Assembly (NCBI GenBank): GCA_965217095.1 | Contig: OZ244235.1 | Span: 1,612,001-1,676,000, forward strand | DNA: 64,000 bases | Source: CAYNZV01 sp965217095 | GTDB taxonomy: Bacteria; Latescibacterota; UBA2968; UBA8231 | Direction of reading: 5' to 3' | Part shown: positions 44,971 to 54,830 of the stretch, one piece after another | Layout: every line of letters starts with the position of its first letter | Numbering within the stretch: the stretch's first letter is position 1 | Translations under genes and position numbers: made by a program | The notes under the pieces: model-generated | Database searches by the model: none | What the model was told of the DNA's origin: nothing | Seen by the model: the letters and a program-made list of their open reading frames with translations, nothing else

Positions 44971-45609
44971 CGCACCAGCACCATTCTTCGAATCAGCAAA
45001 TCGGAATCGGCTCGCAGCCGGTAGAGATAGACGCCACTTGCAGCGTTTCGACCGGAACGATCTCTACCGTCCCAGGTTGCCTCGTATTGTCCCGGCGCCA
45101 AAGGACCTTCCCACACGACATCCACGAGCTGTCCCAGAATGTCGAAGATCTCCAGCCTGACCGTGCCTCCCTGGAACCTGGAGCCGACGGCGAAGGATAT
45201 GGTTGTTTCCGGATTGAACGGGTTCGGGTAGTTCTGGCTGAGCGTGAAGCGTTCGGGCAGCTCGGTCTCTGACGTACTAGCGACTTCGAGGAGGACCGGC
45301 TTATGGCGCCCATCCAGTGCCACCGCCGTCTTGATTGTTGGATCATGGGGATCGTCCGTTCGCGGCCGCAGCCGCAAGACCGCTATGGGCTCTCCTGATT
45401 CCAAAGGGGGAGTGCCCCCACGGGCAACACCGGCCAGATGGAGACCGCCAGCACTGACCGCAGCCGCCGTGAACAGATTCGGCTGACCCGCCCATGTAGC
45501 GACCGGTTCCCACTGGTCAAAATCGAACGCCAGCTCCAGCTCAATGGCACGAATACCCGAGAATCCCCGCCCCCGCACTTCCCAGTCCACCAGCTCAACG
45601 GTCCGTTCC
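44967..45609 (-). CDS. Giant dockerin-like protein 1, part 4 (C-terminal)
   Basis: Begins in a shifted frame (one extra G near 45608). It has a cohesin-like or Ig-like segment (VDWEVRGRGFSGIRAIELEL, then FDFDQWEP) and the terminal sorting domain FTLSQNYPNPFNPETTISFA with LEIFDILGQLVDVVWEG and GVYLYRLRAD, the FlgD-like/T9SS-type ending. Parts 1-4 together cover 44967-48969. Confidence 0.75.
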
Positions 45610-45871
45610 CGAGCGTATAAGCTCTACCGCCGCACGATCGGCGGCGTTTCTCTTGTACACCGGCCGCGGTCCGCGGCCGAGGAAGTTTGCTCCGACCATT
45701 GCCAGATCGGAGATATCGACCACACCGTCGGCGGTGATATCGGCGCGCGCACTGTCGTTGTCAGCGGCGATCTCCTGTTTGAAGAGAGCCGCCACAAAAT
45801 CCCAGTCGCTCAAGGTTATTTCATTGTCGGGTTTGCTGACGCCATCCGTGTCGAAGTATCCTGCAACATCC
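45609..45871 (-). CDS. Giant dockerin-like protein 1, part 3 (dockerin-like)
   Basis: The restored reading is DVAGYFDTDGVSKPDNEITL, then SDWDFVAALF and ADITADGVVDISDLAMVGANF, two Ca2+-loop/helix units like a type I dockerin. The C-terminal unit DITADGVVDISDLAMVG is a very good dockerin match. A one-base loss in a G run (GTGGGGATG near 45870) breaks it from part 2. Confidence 0.7.
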
Positions 45872-45872
45872 C

Positions 45873-46625
45873 CACCAACATCACGCTGTCCGCTTCAACG
45901 CCGGTCGTGGACGGCCTCAAGCTGTCCAGTTCCTGTGCCGGCGCCAGGCGAACGTCCGGCACAAAGCCGTCGAGGAAACCGTCGACGTGAAGATTTAGAT
46001 TGAAACGTCCGGCCGGAACCTGAAGCAATTCGAACGCGCCATCCGGTTGCACAGCTATCTGGACCCCCGGCCGTTCCGCATCGGTGTCGTTCAATGCCCA
46101 CAAGCTGTCTTCCATAGCCAGGTAATTGCCGGCTGGCCTTAGGGCCACGTCAGCAACCGCGCTTTGGTCGCTCCGGCCCTCAAGCACCAAACTTCCCCGC
46201 AGGACCCCGCGGGAAGAAACCAGCAAGCCTCGGGCGATCTCTCCCGTCAGCGGGTTTGCCACCGGTACGCGGTCATGCTCAAGCAGGGAAATCCGGCCGC
46301 CCAGGCTATCGGCATCCAGTTGAACCGAAACTTGGCCGACCTCATCCCGGGAAACGAGCTGGAAGGTTGCAACGGTTGTTTCGCCATCAAGGCGTTCGAT
46401 TTGGGGCGATATCGGATCGAAATAGGTGAAATCGAGAAGCAGGGTGCCATCCTCGCCGACCTCTGCATCGTTGACGAAGACCCGCGCTTCGGAGAACTCG
46501 GGACCTACCTGGAACGGTTGTATTCCTTCCACATCGTCGGTATCGAGAGCGTCAAACAAGGAGCCGTCCAGACTGAGCCGCAGCTGCACCAGATCCACCG
46601 CCTCATCGCCCGCATCTACGCGAAA
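45873..46625 (-). CDS. Giant dockerin-like protein 1, part 2 (cohesin-like + regulatory-like)
   Basis: Contains a cohesin-like domain (EIRVDAGDEAVDLVQLRLSL, VATFQLVSRDEVGQVSVQL) followed by a carboxypeptidase-regulatory-like/X-module-like domain (RGSLVLEGRSDQSAVADVAL; FELLQVPAGRFNLNLHVDGF). In its paralogue, and in cellulosomal proteins, such modules precede dockerin. The upstream frame break is an extra T near 46624. Confidence 0.7.
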
Positions 46626-48969
46626 TCTCGAAGGACTGAGCCTTGCCGCCATTGCCCAGAGTGAAGACGCTGGGAAGCAGTTGGAAGACGGGCTCTACCA
46701 CCACGCCGGTGTCGGCCACGGCACTGCTCACACCCACTTTTCCTTGCGCTCGGCATGCCAAGGTGGTGGCGTCGAAGCTGCCGTTCTCGGTGATCGCCAC
46801 GTAGGCGAAGTAGCTAGTGTCCGGCTGAATCCCGGCAATGTGGGACACGCTCACGTCGAAGAAATCGTCTTCATCGTCTTCGCTCAAATCGCTGCCCGTT
46901 GTGTCAGCTTCTGCGGAGCCGTTTGCCGAATTGACCACGAAAGCAGACCCGGAAAGAACGGTGGAATAGTCAGACACCTCACCATGGTCCTCGCGGCTCA
47001 GCATCACCCGCAGCCGCGCGTCATCGTCCACATCCATATCCTCCCATGATACTCGGGCGCTTCCTCCGGTCGTTATCTCGATATCGGTGATCGGGTGCAA
47101 CATCCGCAGACTGGGCGGATGTTCGAATCTCAACCGCGCTCCGGCGTCGTTGAGCCTGCCGCCATTCAGTTGAACGAGCAGACTAGAGGTGCTGTCCTCG
47201 ATGATTCCGTAGATGAAGTAGTCGCCGCCAACAGCAGGCGGATCGCCCGCGGTAGTCGTGCTCCACACATCCCAAACGAAAAGGTTGTCGGTTCGTTGAT
47301 CCGGGTCTTCCGAAATGCCTTGCGCCAGCCGATGAACCGAGCTGCCCAAGGCGGCCCGTAGCACTTCCGCGCCGCCGGGCACTGTAAGACTGTCTGCGGC
47401 ATCCGCCGTGGTTGTGGCCGGCATCGTAGTGTAGTAGAGCGATATCTGCGCGTCGTCGTCCACATCCCGATCTCCGTCCCAGCCACTGCGTCCCCATGTG
47501 ACGGTGACGAACTGCTGCGGATTCGGCCCTCCCGTAACAATCGTGTCTGCGCCAGAGAGAACGCGGTCGTTCAAGACATCCAGCCGTAGAAAGGGGGAAT
47601 GGCGAACGCTCACCCTGGCGCTGCTGCGACCCACCTGGAACGCACTGGCGTCGGTTGCCACAGCGTATATGTAGTAGTCACCCGCCTGGACGATCTCGGG
47701 TTCACCGATATTCCACTCCACCGGGCCTTGCTTTAGTCGAACTCCTTGCACGGCGGCGATAGGATCGGCTCCCGTTAGACCGGTGATATTCGCTGGACCG
47801 CCCTGCACGCCGTCGGCGCCCAAATCCGGATCTTCGCTGTAAAACAGGAATACGCCGGAGGTGTCGTCGTGATCGGTCACTGCAAAATTCAAACTTCCGA
47901 TGGCGGTTCCCTCACCCGTGGGACTCCCGGTCGCGTCGAGCAGGCCGCCCGAATCCAACGTCAGGTCGGCTTCCGTCGGCCCCACGACATTCACCTGGGG
48001 TTCGTGTCGGACGGTAATGCCGCGGCTGCGGCCTACCGGAACGACGCCGGTGACGGATGAAGTGACGTAGAGATAGTGAGTTCCGATGGGCAGATTGCGG
48101 GTTAGCAGTTTCACGGAACCCCCGCTGCCCTCACGCTCCGTGTAGACGGAACCATCTTCCAATTGGGCTTCGATCGCGACGGTGTTGTCCACCGCGACTA
48201 ATTCGGCACTGGTAGAAAAGAAGAAACGATACTCGACGTCGTTGCTATCGTCGCCGTCGCCGAATCCAAGGAGATTGTTTGCGCGCTGGGTGCCATTGTC
48301 AAAAACCAGATCCGGGAGATCGGTTACAACAACCTCGCCTAGATCTGGATATACCGTGCCCAAGGCGGTGGTGCTGGTGTCGGCACCGGGGGCAAAGCTG
48401 TCGCCGAATATGACCAGGTTGATGGCAGCTCGGTCGGTCTCTGCCGCGTCGATAGTGGTCAGCAGGGGACCCGGAACTATATCCGTTTCCGTCGGATCAT
48501 CGAAAAGCACGGAACCGTAGGTCAGCTCGCCGACCTCCGTGGTTGCTCCAAAGCGAATGGGAAACTGGATAAATAACCTGCCCCCGGCAGCGGCTGAATC
48601 ACTGCTGCCGACGACGATCATGGCGGGAATCGTGGCCTGACTCACGAAGAAACCGGGTGCCTCGTCGCCACTGGCGTCATACATGACGCGGACCTCGTCG
48701 GCTAACTCACCGTCATCGTCCGAGTCCCTTACCTCGACATTGCCCGGCATGACGAGCCGGACAGTGGAATCACTGGCGGCGTCGGCGGCATCGAACCTTA
48801 TCGCAACCTGCTGCCAGTACTCCTCCACGCCCAGATCGCCTATGGGTACCCTGCGTAGCTCCTCGGGCACGACCTCGGCACTCTGGGCCATGATATCGCT
48901 GGCACCACAAAATGCGATACAGACCAGGATCAGTTTAACCAGGGACGATCTATGTGCTCTGTCTGCCAT
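46626..48969 (-). CDS. Giant dockerin-like protein 1, part 1 (VRHxP modules)
   Basis: Signal peptide (LVKLILVCIAFCGASDIMA). An N-terminal domain (VVPEELRRVPIGDLGVEEYW) shared with the paralogue is followed by several repeats of a beta-rich module marked by GITVRHEPQVNVV, RVSVRHSPFLRLDV, and a weaker LRFEHPPSLRM, with acidic patches (DVDDDAQISLYYTT; MDVDDDARLRVML). About 780 residues, Asp-rich as for extracellular Ca2+ binding. No known enzyme motif. Confidence 0.75.
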
Positions 48970-49269
48970 GAAATCTCACGTCTAGCCGACGCAAATTACC
49001 CCTTCTCTAGGAAACAAATTCCGTGGCTTCGGTTCCCGCAGCCTCTAGGCTGGCCCATTCGGAGATGCAAACGCCGTCAAGACTGCGCGTGGAAATCCGT
49101 CCAACTGAACTCCGGACACACATGCTCCAGAGAATCCGATCCCATGTCAGCAAACCGCGTTCCACAAGTGGTGCCGGTCCTGTCTGTCTTTTTTTTAGCT
49201 GTCGGTTGGGAGAGGCCGGTTTGAATCGAGGATCCGGAGGGATTCCAGCAGCCCCCCTCGTTGCAACGC
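48970..49269. other. Non-coding spacer between giant gene 1 and the internalin-like gene
   Basis: 300 bases with no convincing gene. It must hold the end of the internalin-like operon and the promoter for giant gene 1. A run of eight or more T on the plus strand is near 49190. I see no clear sigma-70 pair or strong hairpin. Confidence 0.5.
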
Positions 49270-52200
49270 TTAAAGAACTACCTCCACACCGCGATTTTTC
49301 AATGTCGGGATCTGATCTGAACGGGCTTCGTCACTGAGAGGATTTTCGCGCAGGCTAACGATGTCGAGTAGACCGATTCCCTGGTTCGACAGCAATGGCG
49401 ACAGATCGCCGATCTGGTTGGCATCCAGCAACAAGGTTTTCAGACCGAAGAGTTCGGCCAATGGCTCGAGATTGGTTAGACGGTTCGTCGACAATGAAAG
49501 ACTCGCGAGATTTGAGAGTGCGGCCAGGGGACGGATATCACTGATGAGGTTGTTGCCCAACGACAGGCTCTCGAGATTCTCCAGGCCAGAGAGGTGAGAC
49601 AGATTTCTGATCTGATTTTGGTCGAGTGAGAGCGCTGTGAGGTTGGTCAGCGACTCTAACGGCGCGAGGTCGATGATCAGATTGTCTCGCAGAGAGAGAT
49701 CGCGGAGAGTGTTAAGCAACGCCAGCGGTCCTAGATCTTCGATCTGGTTGCCGTCAGCCACAAAGGTGGAAAGGATTGTTAGAGAAGCCACCGGTGCGAT
49801 GTCGGTGAGCTGGTTGTTCGATACCGTCAAGGACTCCAGATTCGCCGAGCCGGCCAGCGGGGCCAGCGAATTGATTTGGTTGTGATCGAGCGAGACTCGC
49901 GTGAGCCGTGGCAAGCCCTGCAGCGGGTCGAGCTCGGCGATTTGATTCCGGTCGAGAAAGAGCGCGCGAAGGTTCTCACCGGCTGAGAGCGGGCCGAGAT
50001 CCGAAATCCGGTTGCCAACTGCATGCAGCTCCGCCAGATTCTTAAGCGTCGCGATCCCCTCGAGGCTCTCCACCTCGCCGAAGTTCAGATTTAGACTCTC
50101 CAGAGGTTCCACATCGTCCAGACAAAGGACCCCCTTCGGTCTGGCAAGTGCCGCACGAACCGCTGTCTCCAGATTCACATCGGCAAACACGACCGTGGTA
50201 TCGACGGCGACGAGGCGTGCCCGCAGCGTATTGAGCTGGGCGTCGGTTGATCGTCCACCCAAGGGATTGCCGCACAGATCAACCACGTCTCTCTCTTGAA
50301 GTCCGTCATTGGACACCAAAGCAGAGACATCCTGGATTCGGTTACTCCTCAGACTCAGGACCTGCAGCTGAGTCATGTCTGCCAAGGGCGACAGATCGGC
50401 AACCTCATTGTCGCTGAGCTGGATTGCAGTGAGGTTCGGAATTCCGCTCAACGGATCCAACTCGGCGATTCGGTTGGAGCGCAGATCGATCGCAACTAGA
50501 TCGGTAACCTGCTCGATGCCGCCGAGATCGACGATGCCCCGGCCGGCCGCGTTGAGGTTCCGCAGACCCTTCACGTCGGTGCTGAAGAGGTTGCCCTGTC
50601 TTTTGCCGATCGCCTCCCGAACAGCCAACTCGAGATTGATGTCCGCGAACAAGAGCGGCTTTTCGAGGCCTGCCGCCTCGAGATTCTCGATATCGACACA
50701 TGAGAGCGCGTTGGCGAGGACCGATACCCGGCGTCGTTCCAAGGCGCAGAGTGCGTTGAGAATGGCGTTCTCCGTGAGCGGATTGCCGCGCAGGTCGATG
50801 GTATCCCCCCGCCTGAGTCCACTGTTTTCGACTAAAGCGGCAAATTCCTCAATCTGATTGTTCTCCAGACCGACAGCGTTGAGCTGTACCAGCCTGGTCA
50901 ACGGCGCAAGATCTGAGATCTGGTTGTTCCCCAGATACAGATCCCGCAACTGCACCAAAGCGCCCAGCGGCGTCAGATCGACGAGTTTATTCGAGCGCAG
51001 GTCAAGGCGTTGCAGACCGGTCAAATGCTCGATGCCGGCGAGATCCTCGATTCCCAGGCCGGAGGCTACCAGCTCGTTGAGTGTTGCCATATCGGCCGGA
51101 AAGAGGGCGCCCTCAGGCTTGGCAATGGCGCTGCGAACCACAGCCTCCAGATCGCTATCCTCGAATGAGATCTCTTCCACTGTGACGACGGGTCCAGTCG
51201 ACGATATCTGAGATACCCCCAGACCGGCAAGATTGCCGCCGTCGATGAGGAGCCCGCCGTAGAGCAACCACTCCCCTGCCGGTATCTCCACCTCGTAAGC
51301 CCGGGCAAAACCCAAGCCCGATTCCGCAAGTATCGGTACAGGGATTCCCTTTGCGGTTAGCTCCTCCACTTCCAGGCTTGTGTGGGAGACAAAAAACGTC
51401 ATTCCGAAAGTTACCCGGTTCGCGTTCACCCTCACGAGAAATCGTCCTGCCTGAGCGGCTCCCGTTGCCGTCAATTGGCTGATGGCGGCGGGCCCGGTGG
51501 GTTCATACCCCACATCGAGGTTGGGATCGATAGGAAAGGTGTCCAACTTCGGAAGCCCGTCGAACACCAGGGAGAAATGCCAGCCAAATACCAGTACCTG
51601 AGAGTAGTCGTAGGTTTGGGAAATGAGCTCGCCGTCCTCGGTGACTTGCGGCAGGCGATACCCGAAGGCAACGTAATGCAACCCATCCAGCAACGCTCCG
51701 CCCGGGTCTTCTCGATGCACCTCTTGCACGATGCGGGTCGAGGCCTGCGCGCCAGCCGTATCGGACACCCCAGACCAGAAATTCAGGGGCGAGATGAAAC
51801 GCATGTGATTCGGTAGGGCCGATCGCACCACGACAAACGGCTCAATCCCCGGCCGTTGGACATCGAGCGGCTGATCGCTGCCGCCACAGATCAGACTCTC
51901 CAGCACAGCCGAGACCGAGGGAGCGGCCGGATTGAAATATTCGATTCTGGGAAAGTCACCAGCTGAACCCTCGCTGACCCCGGCCTCGCAGAGCCGAAAT
52001 CCAGCCTCGTTCAGGAGCAGAAAAGGTCCATCCCGCCTCAACCCCATGTGGTCGACGACGGCGAACAGATCCCACAAATCGACTCCACCGTTCAGATTCA
52101 GGTCGTAATACGGTTCCTGATTTTCCAGAGCATCTGCGGCGCGGAATAGATCGTCCGAGTCCACATCTCCGTCCTGCTCCCCGTCTCCGAGCAGATTTAT

Positions 52201-52965
52201 GCCACGAAAACGCGTTAGATACTGTGCCTCGTGTACCTGATACAGTGTTCCGTTCTGCTCCAGAAGGACCGGTTTGGCCAACCCCAAACGCCGTCGCGCC
52301 AGACCACTGCGACCAGCGACGGCGCCTGCCGTTCCGCGCTCCAGCTCGAGCCGACTCAAGCTTCCCGTTTGCAGGTGCGCCAGCGCGCGACCGAACGCTC
52401 GGTGGCGCACAGCGGGAGCATAGGTCCGCGGCGAAGCCAAAGCATGCCAATCTTCTGCCGTCATCGATTGGCCCACATACGCACCCAAGAGCCCCGAAAC
52501 CGGCGCCTGGAAGACGGCAGCGGGGGGCGGTTCCACGGTGGCACCGGCGTAACTGATGCGCGTCCGTCCACGGACACCTCGGAAAACTACGGTTTTATGA
52601 GAGTAACTGCGGCCATTAGCGACAATGCGGATGAAATAGACCCCCGCACCGACGGACCGACCCTGAAGGTCGAGTCCGTCCCAGGATACGGCGTATACGC
52701 CGGCCAGGAGATTCGATGCCGAAAACGCCGATACCCGTTGCCCCAGGGTATTCCAAACGCTCACCTGCAGGTCCCCCGCTTGCGGCAGCGAAAACCGGAT
52801 CGTGGGGAGCGCACCAACGGGGTCGGCAACCGAAAGGATGCCTGCATGGGACAGCGACGAGCCGGATCCTTGTTCGGCCGTAGCGAACAGCCACGCTAGT
52901 GAGACCATCAGCGCTCGCGGAACGAATCTCATGATGTGTGACCGACCAAACCGAATTCTCATCAT
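49270..52965 (-). CDS. Internalin-like LRR surface protein with dockerin-like domain
   Basis: About 1231 residues. The start ATG overlaps the stop of the upstream cohesin-like gene (TGATG), giving signal region MRFVPRALMVSLAWLFATAE. Then a FlgD-like domain (LQVSVWNTLGQRVSAFSA; GAGVYFIRIVANG) unusually near the N-terminus, a dockerin-like pair (GDGEQDGDVDSDDLFRAADA, then YDLNLNGGVDLWDLFAVVDH), and about 600 residues of SDS22/internalin-type LRRs (LRDLYLGNNQISDLAPLTRL). The LRRs come in three blocks, each opened by a conserved FADxNLExAVRxAI-like capping motif. Confidence 0.82.
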   Translation of the reverse strand: MMRIRFGRSHIMRFVPRALMVSLAWLFATAEQGSGSSLSHAGILSVADPVGALPTIRFSLPQAGDLQVSVWNTLGQRVSAFSASNLLAGVYAVSWDGLDLQGRSVGAGVYFIRIVANGRSYSHKTVVFRGVRGRTRISYAGATVEPPPAAVFQAPVSGLLGAYVGQSMTAEDWHALASPRTYAPAVRHRAFGRALAHLQTGSLSRLELERGTAGAVAGRSGLARRRLGLAKPVLLEQNGTLYQVHEAQYLTRFRGINLLGDGEQDGDVDSDDLFRAADALENQEPYYDLNLNGGVDLWDLFAVVDHMGLRRDGPFLLLNEAGFRLCEAGVSEGSAGDFPRIEYFNPAAPSVSAVLESLICGGSDQPLDVQRPGIEPFVVVRSALPNHMRFISPLNFWSGVSDTAGAQASTRIVQEVHREDPGGALLDGLHYVAFGYRLPQVTEDGELISQTYDYSQVLVFGWHFSLVFDGLPKLDTFPIDPNLDVGYEPTGPAAISQLTATGAAQAGRFLVRVNANRVTFGMTFFVSHTSLEVEELTAKGIPVPILAESGLGFARAYEVEIPAGEWLLYGGLLIDGGNLAGLGVSQISSTGPVVTVEEISFEDSDLEAVVRSAIAKPEGALFPADMATLNELVASGLGIEDLAGIEHLTGLQRLDLRSNKLVDLTPLGALVQLRDLYLGNNQISDLAPLTRLVQLNAVGLENNQIEEFAALVENSGLRRGDTIDLRGNPLTENAILNALCALERRRVSVLANALSCVDIENLEAAGLEKPLLFADINLELAVREAIGKRQGNLFSTDVKGLRNLNAAGRGIVDLGGIEQVTDLVAIDLRSNRIAELDPLSGIPNLTAIQLSDNEVADLSPLADMTQLQVLSLRSNRIQDVSALVSNDGLQERDVVDLCGNPLGGRSTDAQLNTLRARLVAVDTTVVFADVNLETAVRAALARPKGVLCLDDVEPLESLNLNFGEVESLEGIATLKNLAELHAVGNRISDLGPLSAGENLRALFLDRNQIAELDPLQGLPRLTRVSLDHNQINSLAPLAGSANLESLTVSNNQLTDIAPVASLTILSTFVADGNQIEDLGPLALLNTLRDLSLRDNLIIDLAPLESLTNLTALSLDQNQIRNLSHLSGLENLESLSLGNNLISDIRPLAALSNLASLSLSTNRLTNLEPLAELFGLKTLLLDANQIGDLSPLLSNQGIGLLDIVSLRENPLSDEARSDQIPTLKNRGVEVVL

Positions 52966-54818
52966 CAGCGCACCAGCATCATCTTGCCCGACCAACGATG
53001 TCGTTTGGTTCTGAACTGGTAGAGGTAGATTCCACTGGAGAGATCAAGGCCATCCTCGCTGCGGCCCGCCCAAACCGCCGTCTTGTGTCCAGCGATTTGA
53101 TTGTTATCGATCAGGGTCCTCACCCGGCGCCCCAGCGCGTCGTAGATGATCAGCTGCACTCGGCTGTCCTCGGCCAGCTGATACTCGATGGCTGCCTGAC
53201 TGTTGAACGGGTTTGGATACACCACCGGCGCGCGCACCCCGCCCATCGACTCTTCATCGCGTACCAGCGTGATGTCTGTGGCGACGAGCTTCACCACCGC
53301 CACCTCGACCATGATCGCCCCGGCAGCCGAGTTGCCATCCGGATCCGATACCTGCAGCGCGACTTGGCCGCTGCCGGAGGTCGCCGCCACGATGCGTAGT
53401 ACCGGGCCCCCATCCTCCTGCGTCAACTCGGCAGTCACCGGACCCCGGGCGGCCACAGTCCAGCGCAGCTGCTCGGTGGGTGTATCGTCGTCTGTTACGT
53501 ACTCATTCAGTCTTATCTCGATAGCGTCACCCCGCTCCAGCTCGACAACGGGCAACCCACTAAGGGCGGGGGGACCCGACAGGGAGATCACCTGTACCGC
53601 AAAAACACCATCTGCCCGCGCACCCGCCACATCGACGACCGACACTACGACCTCGCCTGTTCCTGGCTGCAATCCTGACAGCCAGAGGTAACCACCCCGC
53701 TGTTCGATTTCGACGGCACCGCTCGCTTCAATCGCGATCGCCAGTTCGTTTAGCGGGTCGTCCACGTCGGTAATGAGATCTTCCAGAGCCGGTCCACGTT
53801 TGGTGCCCCCGGAGGCGACTACCTGCGTCTTGACCTCGGCCACAACTGGAGGGTCGTTTACCGGTAGTACCTCGATCAGGATGGCGACGGTGTCGCTTTG
53901 CCCGTCCTTATCGACAAAGGTCAATGCGATCTCTTCAACGCCGTGCCAATCAGGTGGTACCCGCACGATCAGGTTCCGCCCCGAAAAATTGATGCTGAGT
54001 CCGCCGCTGGTCGTTGCCATCCATGCGCCCCCTTCCAGGCCCACACCGTCGGCGAGGAATTCCTCCAACGAGACGAGAACCTCGCCAGCATCCTCGGTGA
54101 GCGTCAGTTCACGCGCGGACAGTAGGTGATCCGCCCCTGCGGGGGATACGAGGGGTTCTCCCACAGGAGGAATCCGCTCGCCGCTCACGTTTAGTTGCAA
54201 CGGAGCCAAAGGCGTTTGAAAGTTCACCTCCACACCCGGCCTGCCTGCCTCGGTATAGATTGATCGACGACGACCTGAATCGTCCAGCTGTATGCGTGCC
54301 ATATTGCTCTCGGGATATCCAACAAGCGTCAAGCGGAAACTCGCCAATACACCAGGCTCCGAGGCAACCTGCCGATTCCCCACAGAGCCGGATCCGCTCA
54401 CCGCCACATAATCGAGCTGGAAACCGTCCAACCCGTTCCCCACGAGAGATCCTATGATGTCGCCCGCGGTCGAGTTCGCGTAGATCTGACCCCCCATGAA
54501 TCCCCCGCTTCGAAACGGAAGGACGGTGCCGTCGTCCAGCGTCTGGTCGGGAAGCAGGGTGAAGACCTCCTGATCGAACGATACATAGGCGCTCACCGAT
54601 GTAAGAGCGGCTCCTCGCGGTTCGATGAAAACCTGAATTTCGAGGGTATCACCCACCTGAACTTGCTGCTGAGCGGTCGCCGTTCGGAGAGAGAGTCGTG
54701 CGGGCTGGGCGTCCGCTTGCCGACTACACAGTCCGACGAGCAGAACCCCGAGAAGCATCGCGCGCACCGCGCGCTCGCTGAGACCGTCCCCCACTCCCAC
54801 TGCAGACACGCGATCCAT
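52965..54818 (-). CDS. Cohesin/cadherin-like protein B with FlgD-like sorting domain
   Basis: 617 residues. Signal peptide (AMLLGVLLVGLCSRQADA). An N-terminal cohesin-like sandwich (about 38-205: VQVGDTLEIQVFIEPRG; VSAYVSFDQEVFTLLP; GVLASFRLTLVGYPESN). Then cadherin/VCBS-like repeats (LTLTEDAGEVLVSLEEFLAD; VLPVNDPPVV; LRWTVAARGPVTAELTQ), and a C-terminal FlgD-like sorting domain (APVVYPNPFNSQAAIEYQLA; MMLVR). Starts 12 bases after giant gene 2 and overlaps the next gene by one base: an operon. Confidence 0.78.
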   Translation of the reverse strand: MDRVSAVGVGDGLSERAVRAMLLGVLLVGLCSRQADAQPARLSLRTATAQQQVQVGDTLEIQVFIEPRGAALTSVSAYVSFDQEVFTLLPDQTLDDGTVLPFRSGGFMGGQIYANSTAGDIIGSLVGNGLDGFQLDYVAVSGSGSVGNRQVASEPGVLASFRLTLVGYPESNMARIQLDDSGRRRSIYTEAGRPGVEVNFQTPLAPLQLNVSGERIPPVGEPLVSPAGADHLLSARELTLTEDAGEVLVSLEEFLADGVGLEGGAWMATTSGGLSINFSGRNLIVRVPPDWHGVEEIALTFVDKDGQSDTVAILIEVLPVNDPPVVAEVKTQVVASGGTKRGPALEDLITDVDDPLNELAIAIEASGAVEIEQRGGYLWLSGLQPGTGEVVVSVVDVAGARADGVFAVQVISLSGPPALSGLPVVELERGDAIEIRLNEYVTDDDTPTEQLRWTVAARGPVTAELTQEDGGPVLRIVAATSGSGQVALQVSDPDGNSAAGAIMVEVAVVKLVATDITLVRDEESMGGVRAPVVYPNPFNSQAAIEYQLAEDSRVQLIIYDALGRRVRTLIDNNQIAGHKTAVWAGRSEDGLDLSSGIYLYQFRTKRHRWSGKMMLVR

Positions 54819-54830
54819 CTAGTCGTCGAG

